Assembly: GCF_026151205.1 (NCBI RefSeq)
Contig: NC_087081.1
Span: 15,860,837 to 15,924,836, forward strand
Length of the DNA: 64,000 bases
Direction: 5' to 3'
DNA from: Bolinopsis microptera
Taxonomy: Eukaryota; Ctenophora; Tentaculata; Lobata; Bolinopsidae
Shown one piece after another: positions 31,303 to 45,600 of this stretch. Numbering within the stretch: the first letter of the stretch is position 1; every line of letters begins with the position of its first letter. The notes beneath the pieces were generated by a model, which was given only the letters and a program-made list of their open reading frames with translations, did no database searches and was not told the DNA's origin. A program made the translations under genes and the position numbers.

Positions 31303-34244
31303 TTGAGAAGTCCTAACTCTCCTCACGTCCGTAAATGGAGTTTTCTTTGTATCATATTGAAGAGAAACCCACCATTGCAACAGTTTCTAGTCGTGCAGTT
31401 TCTTGATTCGTTACATAATCAAAACAATTCCGACACTCAGGTTAACCTATAGTCAATAACATTTCAACTGTTTTACTGAAAATATTTTAACTTTCACCCG
31501 GCAAAAGCTTTTAACTTACAACTAGTTGATATCTCGATTTGTTCCAGAGATTTACAGAGCATGAGTATTGAGTACAGGTAATCAGGTAGTAACAAGTTGA
31601 TCTCAACACTTTGCCATCATAAAGACCTGGCCTCGTCATAGACACCAGGTCTCTTTGTGAATCTAACAGCATTTTCACTTTTAACCTACCACGTAACACA
31701 GTCTAGTTCTCACGAAATCTCTCTGGAAATCCTTCAAAGAAAAAATTTGCCCGAACACGATTTCTAAAACAGGCGTGTTTGTGTGTCTCCGCATACACTC
31801 CACAGATCTGTTTGTATAAATGAACTGTGTCCCTCTGAATTTCAGAGTGTAACGTCTCCCCCTATTTACCTGTATTTAGGTTGAAGTGGGGGGAGTTAGC
31901 GAGGTAACTGTAATAGCCTTCATTACAGCTAATTAGCTCGGGTCCTGAGGTGATTAAAGTTGCTAATAGCATACACCGTGTTCTTGTAATGGTATTCATT
32001 AAAGAGTGTGCCCCGTGAGCTGTGACCGCGGACTCTAGCTGCAGTGTTAGTACGTCTAGCGTGGAACCCCTAGCAGTAGACTTTTAATTGGGTGTGTTGA
32101 TGTTGGTGGGCGTCGTATTGTTTTGCAGGGTTAATCACCATCATTAGGGTATACGTTAGCCATTGTCAGGGCTATTATGAGGTACTTTATTGACCAGTCT
32201 GTTGTTTGTTTGATCCGTTTTATCGGGTCCATCTTTTGTTTTGTCACCTTGTACCATTGGTAAAGTATGAAGCGCTCTTTGAGCTCTAGATATTAGCAAT
32301 TAACCTCCAGTTTGTGTTGATGGATGGAGAATTTATGTGCTGAATTTGTACCGTCAGCCGCTGTGCAAAAAGTCTGCTAACCCATTACTTTAGATCTTAT
32401 GCACTGTCGACTGGGATCACGTTGTTATAATAGTAATAATTTTACAATAATTCGAGAAAATTATTCCTCAATTCAGTGAACCTTATTAATATAGCCTGGT
32501 CACGTTCTCAGCTACCAACTTGTCACTTAACACATGTTTCTTTGTTTCATAAGACCAAAGAAGAGCAGTAAACCTAATTTACCGCGCGAACCTGTCTATT
32601 TCCCAGTGCTGCTGTAATTAGTTGAATCTTTGTTTTATGTTAATTACATTGCTTTGACTATGTCTGATGATGCGACAATTCTTTTTATTCTCCCCCTCCA
32701 CCTCCCCTGTGTATACTTTATACAGTGGCAATAATAATCATTGTTAATTACGCTCCTTTATAATAATCATTGTTAATTACACAGTCACACACACCTGAGG
32801 TTAGAATAATATATTACTGTCCATCATTGATGGGCTCTCGCTTTGTCTTGTGTTGTTCGCGTCCGACACAATATAATGGATATTAATTATAATTAGATAA
32901 TATTATTACATGTTATTGTGATGTTGTGTCAATATTTCCATGTTTCTGTCGGAGTACTCAGTGTTCAGTCCACTACTGACCATCCACTTGTATTGGACGG
33001 AATAAAAATAATGTTTTCTGGGCCTATGTCGAGTTACAGGCTTTCGTGATAGACGTTAAATTGGGATGAGTAAATCTCAGTTGCAATTCCTTGCAGACAC
33101 TTATTCGTAAACCCAGGGATCCTAAAATATCGGAAATTTACGGTCGATTTTAACTTTATGCAGATCGTTTTCGTATTAATATTACATTGTTAGTCTGAGA
33201 TTAGGTAGCCATCTCCACTGGATCATATTTATATGTTTTCTTTTGTACCTCTAGGGTAATTATTGACGTTGAATCAAAAGTCTGTATCTCAATATATGGC
33301 TCACTGAGAATTACTTAATAATAATGAGAAGAATCGACTCTCATTGACGTCGTGCCTCCGCAAAGTTATCTTTAAAAACTCAACTGGATACAGATCAGCT
33401 CTTCATTACAATGAAGTGGGCCACATTATTTCGCCACATTAACTTTACCATTAACGTAAATGAAGGTGCGGCCGAACTTACACACGGGGAGAATGTTTCT
33501 CAGTAAACTTTGGTAGCCGTGCACTACGAAAATTACCATATGCAAATCCAGTCATGATGGAGCAGACGGAGCGATAACCCGGAGCCTGGTCTCTGTCTAC
33601 CACTCACTTCACTAACTGCTGTAGTCCACCTAACCAATGTACGAGGAGGAAAGAGATGGAAACTAATTCTGTTTCTATTTTGTGTCTCCAAACCAAAACT
33701 CCGTCTCTATGCGGGACAGTTAGCCAGCAGTCCTACTAGACTGCTCGCCATCAGGGCTACTAGACATACCGACTATTTCAGCAGATTTAGCTATTAAGAT
33801 GGTCGTTCAGACTTCGCCCGGCAATTACCCTGCCAGTTACCAACACTCTAAATAAACCAGGACCTCGACCATGCTGGACCATGCTGTAATTAAATGGAAT
33901 TCTATAATGCTTAACGAACATAGAAATTAATGAATGTGTCACGTGCTCGGACAGCAACCAATCAGGTGGTACCTTCCAGGCCAGCCAGCCATTGCGGGAA
34001 CAGAGGTTTGATTTGCGAGTTGTAAAGGTCTCCACTCAGGCAGATGTGTTAAATTTGTCAATTGACAAGGCTGTGAAGGCTGGTGTCGTGCTGCACGCTC
34101 ATTATCTTCCCCACACACTTACAGCTGACCAGTGTCTCCCAGTGTGTACGGTGGTGTTCCTTTTTTTACTGACCTGGTTTTTGTAACGCTTGTTTTTACA
34201 GTCTATAATAGAGTAGCCGTCTGGGCTTTTGTCTGTCGGGGAGG
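31303..34244. other. Single-copy DNA, possible upstream region of the + strand gene
   Basis: The character changes here: dispersed inverted repeats stop, and ATTGG/CCAAT and homeodomain-like TAATTA motifs become common. No exon was recognised. It may hold the promoter if 34,245 is the start codon, which is unproven. Confidence 0.3.
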
Positions 34245-34253
34245 ATGGAGAGG
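34245..34253 (+). CDS. Possible first coding exon (Met-Glu-Arg) of the long gene
   Basis: GGGAGGATGG gives a strong Kozak context (A at -3, G at +4), and AGG is followed directly by GTGAGT, a good 5' splice site, in phase 0. The next supported exon (40,794) must also enter in phase 0. Such short first coding exons are common in genes with long introns. The evidence is only a start codon, a donor and a matching phase, so chance is quite possible. Confidence 0.25.
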
Positions 34254-37200
34254 GTGAGTTTAGCCGACGTTATTCTAGCCGGATGATAACTGAGGTCTGA
34301 GAGTGGAGTTTGAAAGCCAGTTAGCGACTTTGTGGGCAGTTTAAAAAGCTAGATTAGGATCACTCTGTGCAGACGTAGAATCGTTTAAACTGTTCTATAA
34401 CTGTTGTTGATAACAGTTGAGAAGTGAGCAGCTCTAGTTAGACTAGTTTGTCGCGAATATTTTAAAAGTCGTCGTCAGTTTCACAACGAGCCTTTCTTTT
34501 TGCACTTTATGATTTTCAACATGAAAGTTGGACCAGCTTTTATAGTGCGCTGCGAAAATGACAGACGAAATTTGAAATTTCAATACTATTCATCAACGCG
34601 GTGTCAGCCAGATGAAAAGTATCAATAAATCAGGGCAATCTTCTCGACTGATCCTCTAATTTTTCAACCTGTATCATTTTGATTACTGCTCCGTTTTTCT
34701 CATTATTGTTCAGCTGATCTCTCTGCCCTATTTTAAACCCTAGAAAGTTGCCCTACAGTACTGTTAGAACCCTCACTTAGGCACATTCCAGGAGTAAATA
34801 ACGCTCTTTTTCAATGGTTTTATAGCTTTTTAACTGCCGTATTTATAGTGTCAACACCATTGTCTTGAGAACAAATCACTGCATGCCTTGACTGTCAATC
34901 TTAGGTCCAATCAGGGATCCGAATGCCATCTGTTGGGCCTTTCAATCTGCAGCTAATAATCCTTATATCACTCTTGAGAGAAGAGAGAGTTTTAGAATCA
35001 ACATGCTACTACTAACTGAAATCTTGTATATGATTAGGGTAACGTCTCCCCACGGAGTGTCTAATGAGTTTCCCTCTAAAATTTGCAATTTACACCCTTA
35101 TCTGACTCCCGGGCAGCGAGAGAAGCTCGTTTATGTTTTCAACCCTTCACCGATTTCTCTGGTAAGACTTGTAAAGTCTCTGGGGTTTGTTAAAAAGGAT
35201 TGTAGACAGGGCCAACCAACCGACCTAGAATTCCAGGTGAAAGGTCTGTTGAGTTTTAGCCGTTTTGAGGCTTTTTTGTGCAACCTCCCAAGTGGTCAAT
35301 CAACCTGGATCTCAGGATGTGATGACGTCATACTTCCGTTAGTGACGTCACGCCATGTGTTACGTGACCTTACGATCGAAACTGCCTGCAATTTGCCACT
35401 GCGGTGCATCAGCTCAAGCGTGATTTATCCGTAATGCTCCTGATTGATTCGTTCATTAGCGGGCCAGTACCCTCGAGCCACCTGATTGGCTCACCTTTCC
35501 TCACGTGACCATGCCTCACTCTGATTGGCTCTCACTCGCCCACGTGTCCTCCTGTATGACCAGTGATAGGAGGGGGAGAGGACTGTAGCGGCAGACTGTG
35601 GGCCGTTAATTAGGTGCCCCCTTAATTGCGCTGCCCTGATCTCTGCAGAGTAAATACTAGGCTAACGCTCTGTGTGCTCCACCTTCACCAGTCGTATTTC
35701 AGCACTGTGACCTCACAACACTGCTTTTGTCTTTTATTTTGTTAGTTATCCGTCCCTTTCTCTTTACTTTAGTTGTTGTGAGGCCGTGAGTGCTTGGTGA
35801 TGTAGTCTTTTATTTTGGGATATGTGATGTTGTTGTTATTGTGGTCTGGGATCCAGACTTGCTTTGATCCCGGAAAATCAAGAATATTGGAGTTGACATG
35901 GGAAGGATATCGTGCACTGATTGACAGTATCATGTCATTGTTAATTGGTTGATGTTTCCTTTGATTGGAAGATTGCTTGAGCTTAATTAGTTAATTAATA
36001 CTCCTCTCGCTTTGATAGGCCACTGATTGGTTTAACACTGTTTGTTTAACGTGTTGTTTGTGTTCCTCTGGTTATGTCCCTCCTTCTAATTGCACCCTCA
36101 TTACGCTAGCTATTCTGATTGATCTTTTCCGTTCTCCGTGTTCACAGTTGGACGAGTCCTGTAGCTTCTTTTCTGTGAGGTTGTTGTGTTGTTGAGAGAG
36201 AGAGAGGTTGTGATGGTTGTGATGGTTGTGATGGTTGTCATGGTTGTGGTGGTTGTGTTTATAATTATATTTATAAGGTTTGTTTGATAACTACTTGTGG
36301 GTGAGTTTATGGCTTGTTTATTATCTATTCTGTAAACTGATAATAACTTTTTACCAGCCCCCCCCAATCCATCAACATTCTGAACCTCGTAACCAGTAGT
36401 TAATAGTTGTCCTGCTAAAAACTTTATCATTAATACGCTGTGTCACGTGGTCGCTAATTAATCATTACCTACTGCTAGATCTGTCAACAAATTCCCGGAA
36501 TTCATTCCGATCTGATCAACTTTTAAAACTAATCCTATCACCTGTAACCCACATAGTTTAGCAACTTTTCCTTGCTTCCTTGCTTCTAGATTGTCCTGCT
36601 CTAGACAGACAAGTTAACTGCTGAGTAGGCTCTCTGGGGAGGTACTACTAGGTTCGGGTTTTTAGCATTTCTCTGTAGGGCCCCTGGGCCCCTATCGTAT
36701 GACTTTTAGAAATTAGAGCGCGTTGTTAAGTTAATATGCTTGACTTAATGCTGGTATTAATCTATGTTGATATGAGATTAAAGTTGATCGCATCACCATC
36801 ACCCATGTATTATTATCACCAAAAAAGACCCGTCAATATTAACAACCCTGTCTGTTTGCTATACAGATGCGTGGACTTCAATGATGGCTTGAATCTTCAA
36901 TTCGCTTGGCAATACATCCTCCTAAGATATGATATATATATCTTATATAGGTATATATATAAATATATATATTTATTGGCCCCCCGGTGAGCAGTTAGCA
37001 ATCAAGCTCTCATTAATCAAGTGGCTAATCAAGCCACATCACTAATACAGTCCGGCCAATGAGCACGCTCCATCCCGGTCACAAGGATGGGGAGAGCCAA
37101 TGGGAGGGCTCCGTTCAGGTCATGCTGCTCAGAGTGTTCCAATCATTGCTCATTAATCACAGATGAGGGTTTGATTAAGCTACTGTCTTGTGTCTGATGT

Positions 37201-39300
37201 TGTGGAGTGTTAAGAGGGAGTTAGCTGTTATTCCTCCCTCCTCCTACTTCTCCTCCTTCTTCTTCTCCCCCACAGTGTCTAATCTCCTTAACGATATGCT
37301 GTCTTAATTGGCTCTCTTTTAGTTGTCTCGCGTTCTCTACTTTACCTTTCTTTGGTTCATTCTCTGGGGTGCTGGTTAGTGTTCATGTCACAACTAACAA
37401 CCCCTCTCTCTCTCTCTCTCTCTCCTCGTCTTATTATTGTAATCTGAATTATAATACTGACATTGTAATCTGAATTATAATACTCCTTCTCCTCCTTTCT
37501 CCATCTTCACACGCGCTGTAAACGCGTTCAATACTTTAGTTAAACCACTTGTAAACGAGTCTGTGCTTATTGTTTGAGGGAGCACTGGGTACCCCCTCCT
37601 CCTCCGCTCTACTTTGTTCTTATGTGTGGTAACGAGTTCAACAATAGGCTCTGACAAATTGGGCTCTTTTTGTTCACCGTGATCCAAGACTGGCTGTGAA
37701 AATGTTCTAGCTAATCAGGGGTAATTAGAGAAGAGTAAGTGAGGAGGGCCGGGGGGGGGGGAGAGGGGGGGCAGTAAACATGAGCCCCCCCCCCCCCCTT
37801 GGTATGGGGAGACGGTTGGAGGGGCACGAGGGATCGAGTCAACTTTAAAATGTGGATATACATGATGTGATTCGGAGCTATAATTTTACCGCCGTTTTTA
37901 TTAATGATTTTGAGCATTGTTTATGTAATGGCAAAGTGTTCAATAGTCGCAGAAGCAGTAATTTAGACTTAAAAGGTCACCGTCGGCGGGTCATTCTATC
38001 AAATGAGCCTCAATTATAAGCAATTATTCGAGTTAAATACATACGTGTATGAATGGGCCATTCATCAGCATATTCATGGTGAGATCGCTAAGGTGTGCGA
38101 CTATAGGTGGTCTGTGTTTTATCGGGTTTGGTTATTCTCCTCCCCCCGACTATCCATCTATCTAGCTAACAATTAGACCAGACTAATTTTAGTTGGGCCG
38201 AACTCAACAACAAAACATGATCTTGATTTGTAATTGTTTATTTTATATTGGAGATTTGATTACTATTATTGGTCATGAGTCTGTGTCCCCTTGTGGCAGT
38301 AACGTAAACTCCCCGACGGGCAGCCCGCGATCCTATAGTGTTAATAATTTGACCGTGATCTACGGTAGTTTTATACCCCTCCTTTCTTATTATATTATAT
38401 AAAAGCTTGTTTAATAATAATTCCTTAATTGTGTTGCCTCGGTATAGGTGTGATTATAGGAGCTGCACGTTGCTGGTCCGGGGTAATATAAAACCACAAT
38501 GAGAGTAGTAGCTAATATTCCCGTTATTATAGTAGAGTAGCTATTATTCCTGATAACAGCTGTCCGCGTCCTATTATTGTAAGATTGTGAGGTTGATGAT
38601 GATATGGTGTGATTGTTGAAAGCTTAACGTCTACACTAGCTAGCTCTCCGGACAAGCTTACTTCTTCTTTCTTTTTTTGTCACGTATATTTACGCAGTTT
38701 GATAATCTTGAAGCTCGAGAGCGCTTCCAAACAAATTAACCTAAATACCCTCAATTAACAGGCTCATTAAGGCAATTAACAGGCTCATTAAGCCAACTCG
38801 TGGTGCATCTTCGAATGATCTATTTGTTGGTAAACAGCCGCCCTGGGTGGTTGTTATTACTGGTGTTGTTCGCCACTCTCTACCTTTAATAACTCTCTGT
38901 TGTTAACGAAGCTCCTCCAATTTGGGATCTGATAACTTGTCGTTACGGTGTACTGAACCATACCAGAGTTTCTATGAAAGGGTTGCTAAGTAACACCGCA
39001 CTCTGCCCACCAATCCCTCACTCCTGATTGGCTGAGTCATCACACGTGGCCTCCCGGTCCTCATTTCAATAATTGCTGTATATTATCTTGCTAGAGTAAT
39101 TGATCGTTTATTAGCTGCGAATATATCGCGAGAGGCAGGGGAGCTTGCAATCCTTGTAATAACACCTATTATATTATATAAAACTATTATATTATATAAA
39201 ATATGGCTTGTTACAGAAGCGGAGTTATAATTAGGTGCCCGGGTGCGGGTATTGTTACTTAACTGAAATGTATGCTTACTCTCCTCGCCCCATTACAATA
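34254..39300. other. Possible first intron, part 1
   Basis: No recognised exon. It contains short simple repeats (TGGTTGTGA near 36,205-36,250; CT near 37,404-37,424; G/C runs near 37,751-37,798) and several CACGTG motifs. The 143-residue frame at 35,003-35,434 shows no domain. Confidence 0.35.
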
Positions 39301-39564
39301 TCCTCCTCCTCCTCCTCCTCCTCCTCCTCCTCCTCCTCCTCCTCCTCCTCCTCCTCCTCCTCCTCCTCCTCCTCCTCCTCCTCCTCCTCCTCCTCCTCCT
39401 CCTCCTCCTCCTCCTCCTCCTCCTCCTCCTCCTCCTCCTCCTCCTCCCTCCTCCTCCTCCTCCTCCTCCTCCTCCTCCTCCTCCTCCTCCTCCTCCTCCT
39501 CCTCCTCCTCCTCCTCCTCCTCCTCCACCTCCTCCTCCTCCTCCTCCTCCTCCTCCTCCTCCTC
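39301..39564. repeat. (TCC)n microsatellite, 264 bp
   Basis: About 88 TCC triplets with two interruptions (CCCTCC near 39,446; CACC near 39,527). It yields false poly-Ser, poly-Pro, poly-Gly and poly-Glu frames on both strands. Confidence 0.98.
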
Positions 39565-40508
39565 TCTGCCGCTCATCCGTCTGTGATACAGTGATAAGTG
39601 CTATTTACTCCTTCATAAAGACATCCATTAGTAGACGTAGTATAGTTGGCGTTGTTTAATAAGTAGTTTGAGCTATTACTGCAATAAGTTGGTTATACGA
39701 TAGTGTTATAACAGTCTTGGTTGGTCAAGTTAAATTGGTTTTAGTTACGATATGTAACGATATGTATCCTTTATAACAGGTTATTTAGGCTTAGTTACGA
39801 TATGTTACGCTGTCTAGTAGTATCCTTTATAACAGGTTATTTAATGGGTGTTTTCTGACGACAGTCGTGGGATAAAGTGCACGGTTCACCTACTTAAGTT
39901 GCTTCCTCCTTAGATATTTTACAATCTAGTTATTATCTTTGAGTTGATTTCGAAAACAACATGAGCGGGCTTTTGAAAGCTTTCACGCGTTATTTTATTG
40001 AAACATTGTCTATTTTGATAAGCTAAAATTAACTCGTCTTTCAGTTTAGATGTGTTATGACCAAACAGACAATGAAACTCGAGAATAACCAACAAAACAA
40101 CGTAAGCTGCGTATTAAACATATCTTTTCAGTTGAAAATTTCAACAAAACTATTAAAATATATCGCGATTAAACTAACTTTGAATGAAATAAGAATTCAT
40201 GCGACTAATTTATCAGCTTAGCATCTAAATTATTAAATCAATTAAATTATTAATTACAAATTAGTAGTATATTAATTGATAAACTACTTCAGGTTCCCCT
40301 GAGGCAGTTCTCTCTCTACCGACCCCCTTATGAAGACTTATACACTTTCTGGTGGAAATGTATGCAGATCACACTTCACGATAAGGGAACTCAGACTGCT
40401 AACATTGGAGACAAGGTTAATATTAGCAACTCACAGACTCAGACTAATCGACTTGCACACAAACAAATAAAAAGACAAACAAACAAAAAGACACAAAGAA
40501 ACACGACC
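39565..40508. other. AT-rich DNA, no supported exon
   Basis: Two diverged copies of TTAGTTACGATATGT with TATCCTTTATAACAGGTTAT occur near 39,740-39,840. A frame including RQFSLYRPPYEDLYTFWWKC crosses 40,295-40,420 after an acceptor-like TACTTCAG. It runs on into the ACAGACGG repeat, and I do not call it an exon. Confidence 0.35.
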
Positions 40509-40612
40509 AGACAGACGGACAGACGGACAGACAGACAGACGGACAGACGGACAGACGGACAGACGGACAGACGGACATACGGACATACGGGCAGACGGAC
40601 AGACGGACAGAC
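40509..40612. repeat. (ACAGACGG)n microsatellite
   Basis: A GACGGACA/GACAGACA octamer and tetramer array of about 100 bp, 180 bp before an exon. Confidence 0.95.
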
Positions 40613-40793
40613 ACCTAAACGGATGATTCATTGTTGGTCGAATAGTGTAGAACTTAATCCGAAGTATGAGTCTCGGTTTTGTCTTTCAGAAGCTTCCAGT
40701 CTGTCGTGTTCTTTAGCCTGGAATTTTGTTCCTATTAGAGAATAAGTTATGTAATGATGCTTTTCGTATGTATGTTTAAAATAAATATTTCAG

Positions 40794-40852
40794 TCGTTGA
40801 ATTCTGTTGATGAGACGGCGCGTTCTCCAACCCAGGAAGCAAATGAGCCTAA
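40794..40852 (+). CDS. Exon of a long gene of unknown family
   Basis: It is bounded by ATTTCAG and AAGTAAGT. Only one frame is open: SLNSVDETARSPTQEANEP plus two bases. Those two bases (AA) complete a Lys codon with the first base of the next exon at 41,018, so the exon pair is phase-consistent. The composition is polar, with an SPT site. The function is not recognised. Confidence 0.5.
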
Positions 40853-41017
40853 GTAAGTACTTAAATAAATTCTTTAAATTCCATAAATAATATTCTTATT
40901 TCTTACCATTTACTATTCTCTGAATCTTCTTTACCTAAACAATCAAATTTACTTTAGATAGTTAAATTAAATTATTCTCTCCTTTCTCTTCATCTGATTA
41001 CATTTTCAATCTTTCAG

Positions 41018-41088
41018 GAACACTGAAAACGATCAACTCAAGCAGCTGATGGCAATGGTAAACCACTACAACTCCGTTGGCCGTGAAA
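41018..41088 (+). CDS. Exon of a long gene of unknown family
   Basis: It follows CTTTCAG and ends at GAAA|GTGAGT, a strong donor. It encodes ...KNTENDQLKQLMAMVNHYN then SVGRE plus one base (phase 1). LKQLMAMV could start a short helix. The first base completes the codon begun in the exon at 40,794. The leftover A pairs with GC at 54,935 to give Ser, linking it to that exon across a 13.8 kb intron. Confidence 0.55.
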
Positions 41089-42591
41089 GTGAGTTTATCT
41101 TTCACTTTCTCTTTCAATTTAAATTTCTCTTTAACTTTCACTTTCAATTTCTCTTTCACTTTACCATTTCACTTTAAATGTTTAGTTAGTAACTTTTGTT
41201 CGCACGGTTAATTTAGCTGACCTCCAGAACCCATTATATTCATAAGTAATTAAAATACTTTGGTCTGCATTTACAAGAAACAATTGGCCACTTGTTGTAA
41301 TGAAGATTTCTTGTCGCACTCTCCGCGACAAGAACTCCATCATGAGTTAGAATTATAAAGGAGCAACCATTTCTCTCGTTAAATTTTGCAGCCTGACCGT
41401 CATTAAATATACCATTATCATTATGACTATTAGAATACAGACAAACCGTAAATGAAATATAAATGAACCATTAATACTACAATTAATAACTTTCGGGTGA
41501 GTGCACGACGGTACATGGTATAATTTCTTTTTCTTCTTCAAATTCAGAGTTTCATGCGGTGGGGGTTTTGTTCTGTAATGACAAGTAATAATGAGGTTCG
41601 GGATGTTAGCACAACTAATTAACGACATTGAAATGTCATATTATTATGTAAACGCCGCAAATCTTTGTGCCGTGATTTGAAATGAAATCAGAAATTGGAG
41701 AACAGTTGTGTCTCTGATATTATGTCAGTTTTCTGCAAAGCAATCATCATGACCGAAGTTGCTCCCTTCAGTCCTGTGCAAAGTTATTTTTCTGGGTGTG
41801 ATCGTCTGGGATGATCCACCACCACCCCTGACAATCATTTCATGAGTGACCGTGTTAGCCAGTACAATTAGGGGTCTCTTAACACTTCAGTCCTAATCAA
41901 GAAAATCTCATTTTGATCACGTGACAAATTTAGTGCGTTTTGATTGGTTAAAGATCCAGGAGTTGTCCTGTGATTGGCTGTTTTTTTCCGTCACCTGGTG
42001 TTGGCCTGGAGCATGCTGTCATTAAGACTTGTTAATAGCGTTGTCATGGTTAGGTTGTCGCGTTGCCATGGTAACTCTGACATGTTGTCATGGTGTTCTT
42101 AAAACTACCCTTCAAAATACCTGGATCCAAACATTTGGAGTGATTTCTTGATTTCTGGAATTATGCAGAGTGAAATTCCTCGGAAAAATCTAGAAGAATC
42201 TTCATTTGAGAGCACGGAAAATATTATAGTGTATCAACGGTACATCCCCCTCTCACATCTCCCCTGGCCCATATTCCATGCATTAAATATTAAAACGCTA
42301 GCCTCAAACAAAAGCCATGCTGGTCTCAAACAATTACTTAATTTGATAATGACACCATTATCTGCTAACCCAACAGCTCCCTAGCCTGAATCACCTCCCT
42401 AATCTGCATTAATCTGCATATTCTCTGGGTTTTGTCAACTCCTCCCCCCTAAAAAGAAGAGGGGAAAGAGAGCACAATTAGGCGATTATGCATTATCTCG
42501 GGGTCTACTCTAGCTGTTGGAGTAATCTGCTCTTCTTTTATTTCTTAGAAACCAGACTAGAAACCAGACCAGTCGGGTCCAGGTCTAGATT

Positions 42592-42670
42592 TACCATAGT
42601 AACTATAGTAAGTATAGTAACTATAGTAACTATAGTAACTATAGTAACCATAGTAACCATTGTAACCATT
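42592..42670. repeat. 9-bp minisatellite TATAGTAAC
   Basis: About eight units of TATAGTAAC with CATAGTAAC variants at the ends. Confidence 0.9.
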
Positions 42671-45600
42671 ACGGGCAAGGTGTCCGTCTAGAGACAGATA
42701 ATCTCCATTTAGATACAGTGCCATTACTGGAGATAAAAGAGAGGTGTAATCTCAAAACATTTACATAAACGCTTGTACAATATCTCGGGTTTACCATTTT
42801 ACGACCATGTGAAATCAGCCATATTATAGAAAACCCCAGCCCTTACCATCCCTTACCAAACACCATGATTCAAAGAAAGGTGGAGAAATGTGGCTGGCCA
42901 TGATTTAAAGAAGCAATTTCCCATCTCGCAAATCTCGTGTAAATCTTAAACAGAGAAGCTTGCGGAGGGTCCCTCAATTGACAGCTCCGAACGGCTATCA
43001 CTCAATACCCATTGCAATTTTAATTAACCCCCCCGGCACTACTGAGTCAGAAGTGTCGTCTAATATTATAGGTTATTAGGAGAGCAGTCGGCTTGCTCGT
43101 GTCAAACATTAATGAAGCAATCAAACCAGCTATCAAGGTGTTGGTCAATAGTTGAGGGTTGCAGTTATAGTCCCCAAATTAGCTTTCGCATGGGGGGAGA
43201 CAGCGACATATCTTTAATATCAGGCCGCTGTTTTATGTCGGTTAGATCTGTTAATTGAAAATATGATCTTTCTGTGGAACGGGAGTAAGCAGGACATGGT
43301 ATGTGAACCAGTACGCCGTGGAATACCATAAATACCATAAACATCTCTTTAAAATACCCCCAGCAATCATCCTGACATCCCACTTTGAGACCCTGTCTGT
43401 ATCCGATAATTGGACTCTTTACCCTACCGAACTATGAGCGGTACCCCTGCCAAATAACAATTATCAGTAATAATGTTTTGATGACATCTTAAAACTATCA
43501 GTGTTGATTACACGGCGAGTGAGGGAGTGGGACCTTGTTAAACGGCAAAACCATACTTTTAACCTTAACCCTCATTACGCGGCTTAGTTACAGTTTCATT
43601 ATCTCCTAATAAAGCTGGAGCTAATATAATTCCAGCTGATAATGATGCACAAGTGTGGTGGTGTTGGGATAATAACACAGGGTTTTATCTGAGAGTTGTA
43701 GGCTCACGTGGAATCAACTTGTCGCACGTGAAGTAAACCTGCCGCACGTGTTTTTAATGATTTGCACGTCAAGTCGATTATATAGAGTTTATTTAATGTT
43801 TAGTTAGCTCATAGTTGGCGTGCCCAGGGAACGGTACGTTATTGTAGGGAACGTTTTAGAGATCTTGGCTTAGTGATACAGATCAAACTCAAAAGATAAA
43901 ATTTGAATTGGTTTGGTAAAGCTCGAACCTTAAAACTGAAATCATTTGATATTTCGTGTACTTTTAATGGTCCCTTAAATTTCAGCGAGCACTGTGCAGG
44001 GTAGAATTAAAAGACAACTTTTATTTATGCTACTTAAATATGATACAGGTTTTGGTAGTTACCTATTTAAACTTCTGGCTATGAAGGCAGAACCAGTATT
44101 CTTAAATTAGTTAATTTATAGCAAGCCCCAGTTCCTACGAAGGTTTTTACTGTATTAACATAAAATGGTTAACCACTCCTATTGACGCAAGAGCTTTCAA
44201 AACAACTTTAATTAGTTGAAAATTTACGTGAAGGAAATTTTGCTTTTGGGGAATTTTTCGGGGTCTCTTGTAATTTAAATCAATCATTGGTAAATAACTC
44301 GAAACTAAAACAAATTGAAATTACCGGTACATTAAACAGTCTCATTAAAATGCAGCATGTACCGTAGAACTAGAACAAGAAACTTTTAAATTATTCCAAC
44401 AATTCATACTAATTCATTATTTTGATTGCACCCATTTTAAGTAGAGGCTAAGTAGTCAGACCCGGTTTAGCATAATGCTACTCCGGGTGGAAAGTAGCAT
44501 AGTTTTACAGAGCCAATATATATAGGAACTGCTCCTTCATAATATACTTCAGTGATCTATACCGGGCATCTTGTGCACGGTAACGAAAAACGAACTGATT
44601 ATTTCAAAATTTATGGGGGAAAGAAAGTGTCCAGCATAATATGGAGGTACCCGGTATAGAGAGGCACGGAACGTCAAGGTTTTACAACTGTAGTATAACA
44701 GTATAAATAGTTATTAGTTACCATACTTTTCCAAAGTGTTAGACCTGTGATTCAACTTATTCTTCCAAAACCTCAAAATACACTCTCAACACAATGTCAG
44801 CATAGTTGATAGTATCAACATAGTATCAACATTCAACATAGTTCTGTAAAATTTCCAACATTATTTCAACACAGTCTTAACATAAAGCTGTTTCACGCTC
44901 CTCCTCCCCCGGTCTACCCCACTAATGAACTTCACAGCTTGTTACCCTACCCTCACATTTCCATAAACCTCTGTGTTACCTCCTCACGACACTAATTGCC
45001 TCAAACGTGTAGGAGCATTCAACCACACCATCCCACGTGACAGGCCACGTGACAGCTCTGCCAACCAATCACAACACCGTGCTGCTGTCACGTGATGAGA
45101 ACAGGCCAATAAGGTTCCTGGACAATGTGTCTCAACATCGAGCAATGTGCCTAACGAGAAGAGTAATCAATCCTAATTATCAACTCACAATTAGTTTTTA
45201 CTTTTACAACTTAATATTATATTATTTACTGTAATATAATTTGAAGGAAGATTTATTGAAGGCTACAAATGCTCCAATTTATAGGATCTCTTGGACCGAA
45301 TCTGGCAGCAAAATAATAATATTTAGGTCTGGCTCTACCCAGTCATGCTACAATATATTACGTATTTCTATATCTCCTCATAACTTCCCTTCTTCTCCCA
45401 ACTTTCATCCTGAACTCTTATCACGTGACAGTGGCACACAACTCACACAATACTCATCACTTCATAGTATGTTGTGGTGTGATAACGTCACGTGATGGTA
45501 TGATGACGTCACGTGATGGTGGTGTGACGTAACCAACTCATATCTCCCCCAGTGACTCCTGGCACACAGCACATAAATTATAGAAATTAGTTTTTACAGG

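Noticed and set aside
35003-35434. 143-codon open frame on the + strand
   Set aside because: No recognisable domain. A frame of this length is about what chance gives once in a window of this size and composition.
39235-39594. Long poly-Ser, poly-Pro, poly-Gly and poly-Glu frames
   Set aside because: All are readings of the TCC microsatellite on both strands.
40362-40745. 127-codon frame including RTD/QTD repeats
   Set aside because: Most of it is the ACAGACGG microsatellite, and the part before it has no firm splice sites or family match.
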